From: Burkholderiales bacterium
GTDB taxonomy: Bacteria > Pseudomonadota > Gammaproteobacteria > Burkholderiales > Burkholderiaceae_C
Direction: 5' to 3'
Length of the DNA stretch: 34,030 nt
Assembly (NCBI GenBank): GCA_947453585.1
Contig: CANGHQ010000001.1
Span: 1-34,030 of the forward strand
Shown one piece after another: positions 15,355 through 24,059 of the stretch (the stretch's first letter is position 1; the number at the start of each line of letters is the position of its first letter). The notes below the pieces were generated by a model that was given only the letters and a program-made list of their open reading frames with translations, did not search any database and was not told the origin of the DNA. The translations under genes were made by a program, and so were the position numbers.

Positions 15355-16238
15355 TACTTTTCCTTGCCAAACAGGCCGGCAGGCCGAACCATGAGCACCA
15401 GCGCCATGATCACAAACACCACGATGCTTGACGCCTCGGGGTAAAACACCTTGGTCAGGCCCTCAATAAGGCCCAGCGCCAGACCGGTGAGGATGGAGCC
15501 CAAAATCGAGCCCATGCCGCCAATCACCACCACCGCAAACACCACAATAATCAGGTTGCTGCCCATGAGCGGCGTGATTTGAATCACAGGCGCAGCCAGC
15601 ACGCCGGCAAGCGCAGCCAGACCGGCGCCTGCGCCATAGGTCAGCATCACCATCACCGGCACGTTGATGCCAAAGGCCTGCACCAGCGCCGGGTTTTCGG
15701 TGCCCGCGCGCAAATAGCTGCCCAAGCGCGTGCGCTCAATGACAAACCAAGTGCCCAGGCACACCACCAGGGACGCAAACACCACAAAAGCGCGGTAATT
15801 GGGCAAGACCATAAAGCCCAGGTTGGTCGCACCGCGAAGCAGTTCGGGCACCGGGTACGACTGCCCCGAGACGCCAAACTGGTCGCGAAACACGCCTTCG
15901 GCAATCAGCGCCAGCCCGAAGGTGAGCAAGAGGCCGTAAATCGGGTCAATCTTGTAGAGGTGCTTGAGCAGCGTGCGTTCGATCACCACGCCCAAGCCAC
16001 CCACCACCAGCGGCGCAATGAGCAGCGCCCACCAGTAGCCAATGCCAAAGGTGTCGAGCAGCACAAAAGCCACATAGGCGCCGACCATGTACAGCGCGCC
16101 GTGGGCGAAATTGACGATGCCCAAGAGGCCAAAAATCACGGCCAGGCCGAGACTGAGCATGGCGTAAAAAGAGCCATTGACCAGCCCCAGCAAGAGCTGG
16201 CCCAGAAAAGCCTGAATGGGAATGCCAAAAACGTCCAT
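15354..16238 (-). CDS. livH: Branched-chain-type ABC transporter permease LivH
   Basis: 294-residue inner-membrane permease. The opening 'FLGQLLLGLVNGSFYAMLSLGLAVIFGLLGIVNFAHGALYM' is the classic LivH N-terminus, and the cytoplasmic loop with 'RAGTENPALVQAFGINV' is the ATPase-coupling segment. It begins 14 bp after livK and overlaps livM by one base. Together with LivM it forms the membrane pore of this importer. Confidence 0.93.
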   Translation of the reverse strand: MDVFGIPIQAFLGQLLLGLVNGSFYAMLSLGLAVIFGLLGIVNFAHGALYMVGAYVAFVLLDTFGIGYWWALLIAPLVVGGLGVVIERTLLKHLYKIDPIYGLLLTFGLALIAEGVFRDQFGVSGQSYPVPELLRGATNLGFMVLPNYRAFVVFASLVVCLGTWFVIERTRLGSYLRAGTENPALVQAFGINVPVMVMLTYGAGAGLAALAGVLAAPVIQITPLMGSNLIIVVFAVVVIGGMGSILGSILTGLALGLIEGLTKVFYPEASSIVVFVIMALVLMVRPAGLFGKEK

Positions 16239-16252
16239 GGTTCAGCTTTTTG

Positions 16253-17464
16253 TTATTTCCACAAAGCGCACTTGGATTCGGCCTTGGTGGTGAAGGCGTC
16301 TTCGCCCTTGGTCGTGGAAATCAGGTTGTAGTAATCCCATGGCGTGTTGGACTCGGCCTGGGTTTTCACCTGCATCAGGAACATGTCGTGCACCATGCGG
16401 CCGTCGGGGCGCACGTAGCCGCCCTTGGCGTACATGTCGTTGACCTTGAGCTTGTGCACTTGCTCCATCACCTTGTCACCATCGTCGGACGCGGCGGCCT
16501 TAACGGCAGACAAATAGAACTGCGTGACCGAGTAGTCGGCCGCTTGGATCGACGAGGGCATGCGCTTGAATTTTTCAAAGAAGCGCTTGCTCCAGGCGCG
16601 CGACTCGGGCGACTGGTTCCAGTACCAGCTGTCGGTCAGGTACATGCCTTGCGTGGCAGGCAGGCCCAGCGAATGCACGTCGTTGATGAACATCAGCAGA
16701 CCGGCCAGTTTCATGGTCTTGGTAACGCCAAATTCGTTGGCCGCCTTGACCGCGTTGATGGTGTCGCCACCGGCATTGGCCAGGCCCAGAATTTGAGCCT
16801 TGCTCGACTGGGCCTGCAGCATGAACGAGGAAAAATCGCTGGCCGAGAGCGGATGACGCACCGAGCCCACCACGTTGCCGCCCGCGGCCTTGACCACGGT
16901 GCTGGCGTCGTTTTGCAGTGCGGTGCCAAAGGCGTAATCCGCCGTCAAAAAGTACCAGCTCTTGCCGCCAGCCTTGACCACGGCCGGGCCCGTGCCTTTG
17001 GCCAGGGCCACGGTGTCGTAGGCGTAGTGCGTGGTGTAGGGCGAGCACTGCTCGTTGGTGAGAGCCGAGCTACCTGCGCCCACAGGGAAGAATGGCTTTT
17101 TCTTTTCAAGCGCCACTTTGGCCATGGCCAAGCTGGTGCCTGAATTGGTACCACCAATGAGCATGTCCACGCCTTGCTGGTCGAACCACTCGCGCGCCTT
17201 GGCGGCGGCCACATCAGCCTTGTTTTGGTGGTCGGCCACCAGCAGTTCAATTTTCTTGCCTGCCACTGCGCCGCCCAGATCGGCAATCGCCATGCGGATG
17301 GCTTCGGCGCCGGCAGGACCGTCAATATCGGCGTACAGGCCAGACAGGTCGGTGATAAAGCCAATCCGGATCACGTCGCCCGAGATTTGGGCCTGGGCGG
17401 CACCCGCGCCCAGCAGGCCAGCGGTGGTAATAGCGCAGGCAGCGGCAATGTTTTTCAGTTTCAT
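16253..17464 (-). CDS. Periplasmic substrate-binding protein of Liv-type ABC importer
   Basis: 403 residues. The signal peptide (cleavage near 'GAAQA', residue 25) is followed by a type I periplasmic binding fold: 'IRIGFITDLSGLYADIDGPAGAEAIRMAIADLGG', 'MLIGGTNSGTSLAMAKVA', 'SWYFLTADYAFGTALQND'. Length and motifs match the LivK/HbpA family, but this branch often binds aromatic acids, amides or other small carboxylates rather than leucine; I cannot assign the ligand. CTGGAGA precedes the ATG by six bases. It lies between livF and livH, with 47 bp upstream that include a run of seven T on the coding strand, which may reduce readthrough or mark a processing site. Confidence 0.9.
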   Translation of the reverse strand: MKLKNIAAACAITTAGLLGAGAAQAQISGDVIRIGFITDLSGLYADIDGPAGAEAIRMAIADLGGAVAGKKIELLVADHQNKADVAAAKAREWFDQQGVDMLIGGTNSGTSLAMAKVALEKKKPFFPVGAGSSALTNEQCSPYTTHYAYDTVALAKGTGPAVVKAGGKSWYFLTADYAFGTALQNDASTVVKAAGGNVVGSVRHPLSASDFSSFMLQAQSSKAQILGLANAGGDTINAVKAANEFGVTKTMKLAGLLMFINDVHSLGLPATQGMYLTDSWYWNQSPESRAWSKRFFEKFKRMPSSIQAADYSVTQFYLSAVKAAASDDGDKVMEQVHKLKVNDMYAKGGYVRPDGRMVHDMFLMQVKTQAESNTPWDYYNLISTTKGEDAFTTKAESKCALWK

Positions 17465-17511
17465 GTCGGTCTCCAGAGGGTAAAAAAACGATAAAAAGAG
17501 GGTGCAGGCGC

Positions 17512-18219
17512 TCAGACGCCCAGGTATTCGTGCAGCCGGTCCATGCGCGAGGGCAGCTCAGCCTGGGTAAATTCCTGGATCACGGTGCCGTGCTCCATCA
17601 CCAAAAACCGGTCGGCCAGCGGTGCGGCAAACACAAAGTTTTGCTCCACCATCACGATGGTGTAACCCTGCTTGCGCAGCGCCACCACCATTTCGGCGAG
17701 TTTTTGCACGATCACCGGGGCCAGGCCTTCGGAGATTTCGTCCAAAAACAGGAGCCGGGCGCCAGTGCGCAAAATGCGCGCCACGGCCAGCATCTGCTGC
17801 TCGCCACCCGACAGGCGGGTGCCCTGGCTCTGGGCGCGCGACTCCAGGTTGGGGAACATGGCGTAAATCTCGGCCACCGACATGCCGCCGGGCGCCAATT
17901 TGGGCGGCAGCAGCAGGTTTTCTTCGGTCGAGAGCGAAGAAAAAATGCCGCGCTCTTCGGGGCAATAGCCAATGCCCATGCGTGCGATCTGGTGCGTGGG
18001 CATGCCGATGGTTTCGCGGCCCCAGAGCTTGATGGAGCCTTTGCGGCTGCCAATCAGACCCATGATGGCGCGCAGCGTGCTGGTGCGCCCGGCGCCGTTG
18101 CGCCCAAGCAGGGTGACGACTTCGCCCTCTTGCACCGAAAAGTCCACGCCGTGCAACACGTGCGACTCGCCATACCAGCCGTGCAGGCCCTTGACTTCAA
18201 GAATAGGGGTGGCGGCCAT
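17512..18219 (-). CDS. livF: Liv-type ABC transporter ATPase LivF, Walker A Lys to Arg
   Basis: 235-residue ABC ATPase. The order is correct: Walker A at about 39-47, Q-loop near 'IGYCPEERGIF', signature 'LSGGEQQMLAVARIL' at about 140-155, Walker B 'RLLFLDEISEGLAP', and a conserved switch region before 'MVEQN'. Walker A reads 'GRNGAGRTS': the invariant Lys is Arg45, confirmed by the codon cgc. In most ABC ATPases this change damages ATP hydrolysis. I recall the same Arg in other Burkholderiales LivF-like proteins, so it may be a tolerated asymmetric site, with LivG supplying the normal one. The start overlaps the livG stop (TGATG). Confidence 0.93.
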   Translation of the reverse strand: MAATPILEVKGLHGWYGESHVLHGVDFSVQEGEVVTLLGRNGAGRTSTLRAIMGLIGSRKGSIKLWGRETIGMPTHQIARMGIGYCPEERGIFSSLSTEENLLLPPKLAPGGMSVAEIYAMFPNLESRAQSQGTRLSGGEQQMLAVARILRTGARLLFLDEISEGLAPVIVQKLAEMVVALRKQGYTIVMVEQNFVFAAPLADRFLVMEHGTVIQEFTQAELPSRMDRLHEYLGV

Positions 18220-18995
18220 CAGTGCGCTCCCTTTAAGGCGGTGCTGGCGCTGCCCATATAGGCCTCAATCACGGCCGGGTTTTGCGACACCTGCGCGTAC
18301 GGGCCTTCGGCTAGCACCGCGCCGCGTTGCAGCACGGTGATGGTGTCGGCGATGCTTGATACGACGCTCATATTGTGTTCAACCATCAGCACGGTGCGGT
18401 TGGCGGCCACTTTTTTGATGAGCTGGCGGATGCGGTCCACGTCTTCCAGGCCCATGCCTTGCGTGGGTTCGTCCAGCAGCATGAGCTGCGGGTCCATGGC
18501 CAGGGTGGTGGCGATCTCCAGCGCGCGCTTGCGGCCGTAGCTCAGTTCCACCGCAGGAATCGCGGCGTAGGCTTCTAGGTCCACTTCACGCAGAAGCTCC
18601 AGCGCGCGCGGGTGCAACTGGTCGAGCACGCGCTCGGAGCGCCAAAACTGGAAGGACGTCTTCATCAGCCGCTGCTGCAGCGCGATACAGACGTTTTCCA
18701 GCACCGTGAGGTGCGGAAAAACCGAGGAAATCTGGAACGACCGGATGACGCCCTGGCGGGCAATGCGCACCGGTGACAGCGCGGTAATGTCTTGGCCCTC
18801 AAACAGAATCTGGCCCGAGCTGGGCGTCAAAAATTTGGTCAACAGGTTGAAGCAAGTGGTTTTGCCGGCGCCATTGGGCCCGATCAGGGCGTGGATGCTG
18901 CCGCGGCGGACCCTCAGATCGACATGGTCAACGGCTACAAAGCCTTTGAACTCTTTGCTCAGTTGCCGGGTTTCCAGGATGAATTCGTGACGCAT
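18219..18995 (-). CDS. livG: Liv-type ABC transporter ATPase LivG
   Basis: 258-residue ABC ATPase with intact Walker A 'GPNGAGKTT' (about 39-47), the long LivG-type insert with 'GVIRSFQISSVFPHLTVLENV', signature 'LSYGRKRALEIATTL', Walker B 'LMLLDEPTQGMG' and switch His in 'VLMVEHNMSVV'. I used the ATG at 18995 ('MRHEFILETRQLSKEF'); an upstream extension to 19058 has no family similarity that I can see. It is the first gene of the unit, giving the order G-F-K-H-M rather than the E. coli order. 223 bp separate it from the divergent MBL-fold gene. Confidence 0.93.
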   Translation of the reverse strand: MRHEFILETRQLSKEFKGFVAVDHVDLRVRRGSIHALIGPNGAGKTTCFNLLTKFLTPSSGQILFEGQDITALSPVRIARQGVIRSFQISSVFPHLTVLENVCIALQQRLMKTSFQFWRSERVLDQLHPRALELLREVDLEAYAAIPAVELSYGRKRALEIATTLAMDPQLMLLDEPTQGMGLEDVDRIRQLIKKVAANRTVLMVEHNMSVVSSIADTITVLQRGAVLAEGPYAQVSQNPAVIEAYMGSASTALKGAH

Positions 18996-19218
18996 GCTTC
19001 GATTTAGGGGGCGGAGACGGCCTTGGTCAGACAACCCGACAAAGCGCACAATTAACAACCGGCTATTACAACCGAATTCGGCAAGCGCCGGAATTGCGGT
19101 TTTCCCGAGTCGGGCCGTGGCACGGGTTCTTGCGGCTCGTGCAAGACTTGCCTCAATTTCGTGGGCGGTAACATGACCCTACCAGTTCGATACTTGGCCA
19201 TTCATCACCCAAACGCCC

Positions 19219-19857
19219 ATGCTGCACTACGAAACCGTCCCCGTCACCGCTTTCCAACAAAACTGCTCCATCGTCTGGTGCGATGAAGAGCGCCGCGCCG
19301 CCATCATCGACCCCGGTGGCGACATGGAGCTGTTGCTGGAAACGGTCAAGCGCCTGGGCGTGAAGCTCGAGCAAATCTGGATCACCCACGGCCACCTGGA
19401 CCACGCTGGCGCTACCGCTGATCTGGCCGAGCTGCTGCACCTGCCCATCATTGGCCCGCACCCGGCAGACCAGTTCTGGATTGACGGCATGCCCATGGCG
19501 GCTGCGGCCTATGGCTTTCCGCCCTCGCGCACCTTTACGCCCACGCGCTGGCTGCACGATGGCGACACCGTCACCCTGGGGCCGTACACCTTGCAAGTGC
19601 GTCACTGCCCCGGTCACACGCCCGGCCATGTGGTCTTTTATTCGCCGGATATTGGCCGCGCTTTTGTGGGCGACGTGCTGTTTGCCGGCAGCATTGGCCG
19701 CACCGATTTTCCGCAGGGCGACCACGACACGCTCATCAACAGCATCACCCAGCGCCTGTGGCCCATGGGCAACGACACGGTGTTTATCCCCGGCCACGGC
19801 CCCGAGAGCAGCTTTGGGGTGGAGCGTGTGCGCAACCCCTACGTGGGCGGCACCTGA
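19219..19857 (+). CDS. MBL-fold metallo-hydrolase (YcbL / glyoxalase-II-like)
   Basis: 212 residues, a single metallo-beta-lactamase fold. Metal motif T-H57-G-H59-L-D61-H62, then 'CPGHTPGH' (about 132-139), 'FVGDVLF' with the bridging Asp, and 'IPGHGPES' near the C-terminus. The size and the 'GSIGRTDFPQGDHDTLINSI' segment match the YcbL subgroup, which has type II glyoxalase or related thioesterase activity. The C-terminal helical domain of classical glyoxalase II is missing. The ybaK-like gene follows after 15 bp. Confidence 0.9.
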   Translation: MLHYETVPVTAFQQNCSIVWCDEERRAAIIDPGGDMELLLETVKRLGVKLEQIWITHGHLDHAGATADLAELLHLPIIGPHPADQFWIDGMPMAAAAYGFPPSRTFTPTRWLHDGDTVTLGPYTLQVRHCPGHTPGHVVFYSPDIGRAFVGDVLFAGSIGRTDFPQGDHDTLINSITQRLWPMGNDTVFIPGHGPESSFGVERVRNPYVGGT

Positions 19858-19872
19858 AGCGGGCCCATCGCC

Positions 19873-20331
19873 ATGAGCCTGCAGTCGGTACGCGCTTTTT
19901 TTGCGCAACACCAGCTTGACCTGCCTATTTTGGAAACCGAGGCGCTGACGCCCACGGTGGAGTCGGCGGCGCTGGCCCATGGCGTGGAGCCCGGGCGCAT
20001 TGCCAAAACCCTGGCCTTTCGACTGGGCGACGGCCGCGTGGTGCTGCTGGTGGCCAGCGGCCACGCGCGCATTGACAACGCCAAGTTCAAAACCGCCTTT
20101 GGCAAAGGCAAGATGCTGCCCGCCCATGAGGTGCAAGACCTGACCGGCCACCCGGTCGGCGGCGTCTGCCCCTTTGGCCTGGCCAACCCGCTGCCCGTGT
20201 ACCTGGACCACAGCCTGCACGCTTTTGACGAGGTGCTGCCCGCGGCGGGCTCGGTCAACAGCGCGGTGCGCATCAGCCCGGCGCTGATGGCGCAGGTGAC
20301 TGGTGGGGTTTGGGTGGATGCTTGTCGCTAG
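19873..20331 (+). CDS. YbaK/EbsC family aminoacyl-tRNA deacylase
   Basis: 152 residues of the YbaK/ProX editing fold. Visible: 'RIAKTLAFRLGDGRVVLLVASG', with the catalytic-region Lys; 'GHPVGGVCPFGLANPLPVYLD'; and 'AAGSVNSAVRISP', all characteristic. These proteins hydrolyse mischarged tRNA (Cys-tRNA-Pro, Ala-tRNA-Pro or others depending on subgroup) in the cytosol. It lies 15 bp after the MBL-fold gene and is probably co-transcribed with it. The substrate subgroup was not resolved by reading. Confidence 0.9.
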   Translation: MSLQSVRAFFAQHQLDLPILETEALTPTVESAALAHGVEPGRIAKTLAFRLGDGRVVLLVASGHARIDNAKFKTAFGKGKMLPAHEVQDLTGHPVGGVCPFGLANPLPVYLDHSLHAFDEVLPAAGSVNSAVRISPALMAQVTGGVWVDACR

Positions 20332-20371
20332 GGTGTGGCAAAGCGCGACCGCTGCAGACTTGCGTTTGACC

Positions 20372-20785
20372 TCAGCCGATCCACGGGTTGATGACTTCCA
20401 GGCCAAGACCGGCAAAATCCCGGCTGTTGCGCGTGACCATGCTCAGGCCATGCTGCGCGGCGGTAGCGCCCAAGAGGCTATCAATGGCGGGCAAGGGGCG
20501 GCCAGCGGCGGCCACCAAGCGGCCCCAGCGGTCAGCCACTGGCGCGTCCACCACCAAAATGCGACCGGCGAAAAACCCCGGCAAATCAGTCTCCAGCCAA
20601 TCCATCAGGGCCATGCGGCGGGCGGCGTCTGCGACGCCTTCAATCCCTTTGCGCAATTCGCCCAGCGTGAGCACGCTCAAATAGAGCGTGGATGCAGGTC
20701 GGCGCGCAAACCAATCAACCACCCCAGCATCTGGCGTCTTGCGGCGCAACTCTGACAGCACATTGGTATCGAGCAAATAGCTCAC
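20372..20785 (-). CDS. vapC: PIN-domain ribonuclease toxin (VapC/FitB type)
   Basis: 137-residue PIN domain. Acidic metal ligands are Asp6 in 'LLDTNVLSEL', Glu43 in 'LGELRKG', Asp102 in 'PAIDSLLGATA' and Asp123 in 'TRNSRDF', the complete VapC set. The Gly/Leu context 'TRNSRDFAGLGLEVINPW' is typical of FitB-like toxins. It would be a Mg-dependent RNase cutting tRNA or rRNA sites, neutralised by the antitoxin encoded just upstream, whose gene it overlaps by four bases (ATGA). Confidence 0.92.
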   Translation of the reverse strand: MSYLLDTNVLSELRRKTPDAGVVDWFARRPASTLYLSVLTLGELRKGIEGVADAARRMALMDWLETDLPGFFAGRILVVDAPVADRWGRLVAAAGRPLPAIDSLLGATAAQHGLSMVTRNSRDFAGLGLEVINPWIG

Positions 20786-21033
20786 AGTGGCACCTCACGG
20801 GTGAGGCTGGTATCGCGTTCCAAGTGAATGTCCTCGACGCCAAAGAGCGGCGAGCGGCGCATGAATTCGACCAGGGAATGGTCGTTGCCGGTCAGGCTGT
20901 CAAACAGGCTGCGCGACACCACCACCGCCACCGATTGCCCGTGAAGGGTGATGTTTTGTGGCCCTTCGCTCTCGGCGCACTTGACCACTTCGGACAATCG
21001 GGCTTTGGCCTCTTGCATTTGCCATGCGTGCAT
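20782..21033 (-). CDS. Phd/YefM-family antitoxin
   Basis: 83 residues. The N-terminal Phd/YefM fold 'MHAWQMQEAKARLSEVVKCAESEGPQNITLHG...AVVVS' binds DNA as a dimer; the C-terminal part ('FMRRSPLFGVEDIHLERD') is the likely toxin-wrapping tail. GAGGAGG precedes the ATG by seven bases. The palindrome at 21051-21077 is the probable autoregulatory operator. This is an unusual Phd-VapC pairing rather than VapB, but one seen widely. Confidence 0.9.
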   Translation of the reverse strand: MHAWQMQEAKARLSEVVKCAESEGPQNITLHGQSVAVVVSRSLFDSLTGNDHSLVEFMRRSPLFGVEDIHLERDTSLTREVPL

Positions 21034-21050
21034 ATCGAATCCTCCTCCGC

Positions 21051-21077
21051 ATATTCTGACTAGAATGATCAGAATAT
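21051..21077 (-). promoter_or_regulatory. Palindromic operator/promoter of the toxin-antitoxin operon
   Basis: ATATTCTGA (21051-21059) and TCAGAATAT (21069-21077) are perfect 9-bp inverted arms separated by nine bases that contain a further TTCTAG/CTAGAA-like overlap. It lies 18 bp upstream of the antitoxin ATG and includes TATTCT/AGAATAT hexamers usable as a -10. It fits autoregulation by the Phd-type antitoxin. Confidence 0.65.
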
Positions 21078-21087
21078 AGCAGGATCC

Positions 21088-21945
21088 CTACTTCCGCGCC
21101 AAATACACCCCACCCACCACCAGCGCCATGCCGCCCAGGGCGAGCTGCGAAAACGATTCGCCAAACAGCGCCCAGGCCACGATGGCGGTGCAGGGTGGCA
21201 CCAGGTAAAACAGGCTGGCGATGTTGACAGCGCTGCTTTGGCGAATGAGCCAGTTGAGCAGGCTGACCGCGCCGACCGACAGCACCAGCACCAGCCAAGC
21301 CAGGGCAAACACCATCTCGCCCGTCAGGTCCATGCGGCCAGTCTCAAATATCCAGGCACACAGGCCGGTGGCCAGCGCCGTGGGCACAAACTGGGCGACG
21401 GCGCCGCTGCGCCAGTCAAAGGCGGGGCAAAAGCGCTTTTGATAGAGGGTGCCAGCGGTAATAGCCAAGAGCGCCACCACGCAGGGCAGCAGCGCCTGCA
21501 GCCCAAAACCCGCACCCAGCTTGTTGGCCACCACCAGCGCCACGCCGCCCAAGCCCAGCAGCAACCCCAGCCACTGGCGGCGCAGCACCGTTTCGCCCAG
21601 CAGCCAGCCCGCACCAATGGCGGTGAGCAGCGGCTGCACCCCCACCACCAGCGCCGCCACGCCCGCCGGCAGACCGAGTGATATGGCTATGAACACGCCA
21701 CCCAAATACACCCCGTGCAGCAGCAAACCGGCCACGCCAATGTGAAACCAGGCCCGCGCGCCCTTGGGCCAGGGCGCGCGGGTGGCCAGCGCAATGGCCA
21801 GCATCAGCACCACCACGGCGGCATAGCGCACAAACAAAAAGGTCAGCGGCTCGGTGTGCGGCAGCCCCAGGCGCGCACCGATAAAGCCGGTGGACCAAAG
21901 GACTACGAAGAGGAGCGGAAAGATACGGGAAAGACGGGCGGGCAT
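21088..21945 (-). CDS. EamA (DMT superfamily) transporter
   Basis: 285 residues and ten predicted helices in two EamA repeats. The N-terminus 'FPLLFVVLWSTGFIGARLGLPHTEPLTFLFVRY' is the classic family opening, and 'SAVNIASLFYLVPPCTAIVAWALFGE' is the second-repeat signature. It is an inner-membrane metabolite exporter of unknown substrate, not closely similar by eye to the EamA protein at 8320-9339. Its stop lies 10 bp from the toxin-antitoxin operator, so readthrough into that operon is possible. Confidence 0.9.
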   Translation of the reverse strand: MPARLSRIFPLLFVVLWSTGFIGARLGLPHTEPLTFLFVRYAAVVVLMLAIALATRAPWPKGARAWFHIGVAGLLLHGVYLGGVFIAISLGLPAGVAALVVGVQPLLTAIGAGWLLGETVLRRQWLGLLLGLGGVALVVANKLGAGFGLQALLPCVVALLAITAGTLYQKRFCPAFDWRSGAVAQFVPTALATGLCAWIFETGRMDLTGEMVFALAWLVLVLSVGAVSLLNWLIRQSSAVNIASLFYLVPPCTAIVAWALFGESFSQLALGGMALVVGGVYLARK

Positions 21946-22024
21946 GAACAGGCTTATTTAAGCGGCAGCAAGAGGGCGGTGCCAGGCCGGGCGACTCTAA
22001 CAGCGCGGGCAGGCGCAGCGTCCG

Positions 22025-22068
22025 GTACTAATTAAGTCTGCACATTTAGTACTGATTTTTGTAAAATC
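22025..22068 (+). promoter_or_regulatory. Paired inverted repeats upstream of the sensor kinase gene
   Basis: GTACTAA (22025-22031) and TTAGTAC (22046-22052) are perfect inverted arms with starts 21 bp apart. Just downstream GATTTT-TGT-AAAATC (22054-22068) is a second palindrome, which contains TAAAAT as a possible -10. The region is AT-rich compared with its surroundings. Operator candidates; the regulator is unknown. Confidence 0.4.
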
Positions 22069-22089
22069 ACCGATTTTCGCAAAAATTTG

Positions 22090-23963
22090 ATGCGCATTCT
22101 TTACCGGACACTCATCGGCCTGTGCCTCATGGCCTTGCAGACCCTGGGTATTGCCAGCCAGGTCATCACGCAAAGTGCGTGGCTGGAAGACCCCACTGGA
22201 AAATGGACGTTGGAAGAGGTTCAGGGACGCACCTTCCAGCCCTACACCGGGCTCCTGAGTCAAGGATATTCGGCTAAGGCGCTCTGGATCCGGCTGGATA
22301 TTGAAGCCCAGGGTAATCCGACCGGACAGCCCGGTCACCAGTTGCCCTTGGTGCTGCGTGTGCGCCCCCCTTATCTTGACGATATCCGCCTGTACGACCC
22401 CTTGGCGCCCGCCGTCCAGCTCGCCGGTGACCAGCATCCCAAAAACGTTCAAGACTTCAAATCGCTCAACCACAACTTTTTTGTGCAAGCGGGGGACGCG
22501 CCACGAACCCTGTGGTTGCGGGTTGAAACCACTTCGGCGCGCATGGTTTTCCTTGAGCTTTTGACCTTGAACCAGGCGCTGGAGGCAGACCACTGGCTGG
22601 AATGGATGTTCACAGGCTACCTGGCGCTGCTCCTGTTTTTCATCATTTGGGCCACCGCGCACTGGTTCACCTTGCGCGAGCCGGTGATTGGCATGTTCGC
22701 CATTAGCCAGGTGGCGGCGCTGGCCACGGGCATCGGAATATTTGGCTTTACGGCCCTGGTCTGGCCCGATTGGCTGCCGCAGGCCGGGCCCAGTTACCTT
22801 TTGTCTGCCAGTATCATTTTTTCGTTCATTACCCACATCGGTTTTCACTGGCAATTGCTGCGCTTGTTTCGCCCCAACAAGATACTTTTGCGCACATTGC
22901 TCTTGATGCTGGGGCTGGGTGTTTTGGCCTTTTTGGTACTGCTTTCGGGCTTGGAGCGAAGCGCATTACAAGCCAATGCCCTGCTTTTGATTATCGCGCC
23001 CTTGCTAACGTTTCTCACCGCGCTCACAGCCCGCATCCCTGGCGCCTGGCCAAAGACGTGCCGTCTGAGGTCCACCTGAGTAAAACCGTTTTGGTCGGTA
23101 TATACGGGCTGATTCTTCTGTCCATGGCTTTGCAGTCGGCTGCGCCTGCTGGGCCTGTTTCAGCCCGGCGTCTTTTCTCTGTATGCCTCGTCATGTATGG
23201 CGCAGTCGTCGGCACTTTGGTGCTTGGGCTGCTGAAAACCCGCATCCAAAGGATTCAGCAAGCCTCGCTCACAGCCCTGATTGACCTGAAATCATCGGGC
23301 CAGGCACTGGAAATGGAGCGCCTGCAAAGGGAAGACCAGGAAAAACTCTTTGCCATGCTTGCCCACGAACTCAAGACGCCCCTGACCACGCTGCGCTTGT
23401 GGCTTAACTCGAATAACCAAAAACGCGATGCCATGGAGCGCGTCATCCATGACATGAACCAGATCATCGAACGTTGTATCCATGCGGGCCAGTTATCAGA
23501 CGAGGGCCTAAAGCCGGTTTGGCAGCGGGAGCAGGTGAACGACCTGACAAGCTTGTGCCTCGAGTCTTGTCGCCAGCCCGAGCGCATTGATTTTGCGGCG
23601 GCGCCCGACAGCGCCCCCATCAAGACCGACACCCAGATGTTTGGCATCGTGCTGGGCAATTTGCTCGACAACGCTTGCAAATACAGCCCTCCCCTGTCCC
23701 GGGTTCAGGTTTCGCTCCTGGCCGAAACCAAAAACGGATCCCCGGGCTGGTGCTGGACGGTGAGCAACCACGCAGGCCTGGCCGGCGCGCCTGACCCCGC
23801 ACAGCTGTTTGTAAAGTACTACCGCAGTGCCCATGCGCGCAGGCAATCGGGCTCGGGCCTGGGCCTGTTTCTGGTCAAGCGTCTGCTGGAGCTGCTGGGC
23901 GGAGATATTTGGTACGCGCCGCATTCGGACCGGATCCGCTTTTGTTTTTGGCTGCCTGCGTGA
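22090..23963 (+). pseudogene. 7TMR-DISM sensor histidine kinase, interrupted by a frameshift
   Basis: The first frame (22090-23079) gives an exported 7TMR-DISMED2-like domain (about residues 25-160, 'SAWLEDPTGKWTLEEVQGRTFQPY') and then five to six membrane helices, and stops early. The -1 frame continues the protein without a break in sense: last two helices, HisKA box 'FAMLAHELKTPL' (His codon at 23364), N box 'GNLLDNACKYSP', G box 'GSGLGLFLVK', ending at 23963. The frames join best at CCC (23030-23032): one extra C would give '...TALTAPHPWRLAKDVP'. So this is either a real null mutation, a sequencing error, or less likely recoding. The intact form would be an inner-membrane kinase sensing a periplasmic ligand and phosphorylating the regulator encoded next. 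No ribosome-binding site is evident before the ATG. Confidence 0.85.
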
Positions 23964-24059
23964 TCTGGCTTAGGTCGCACCTGTTAGAAATTGTTGGGAT
24001 TTGTATTTTTTTGCTGAATCATGGGGGTCTTTCCCCTATCCGTTGATTCGCAGCCCACG

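Noticed and set aside
19118..19133. TGGCACGGGTTCTTGC resembling a sigma-54 promoter toward the MBL-fold gene
   Set aside because: GG and GC are separated by 11 bases instead of the required 10, and no sigma-54 activator is linked to the genes downstream.
22930..22945. Programmed -1 frameshift at the T-rich stretch in the kinase gene
   Set aside because: Shifting there would replace a membrane helix with polar sequence, and the sequence does not fit X-XXY-YYZ in the zero frame. The sense-preserving junction is near 23030.
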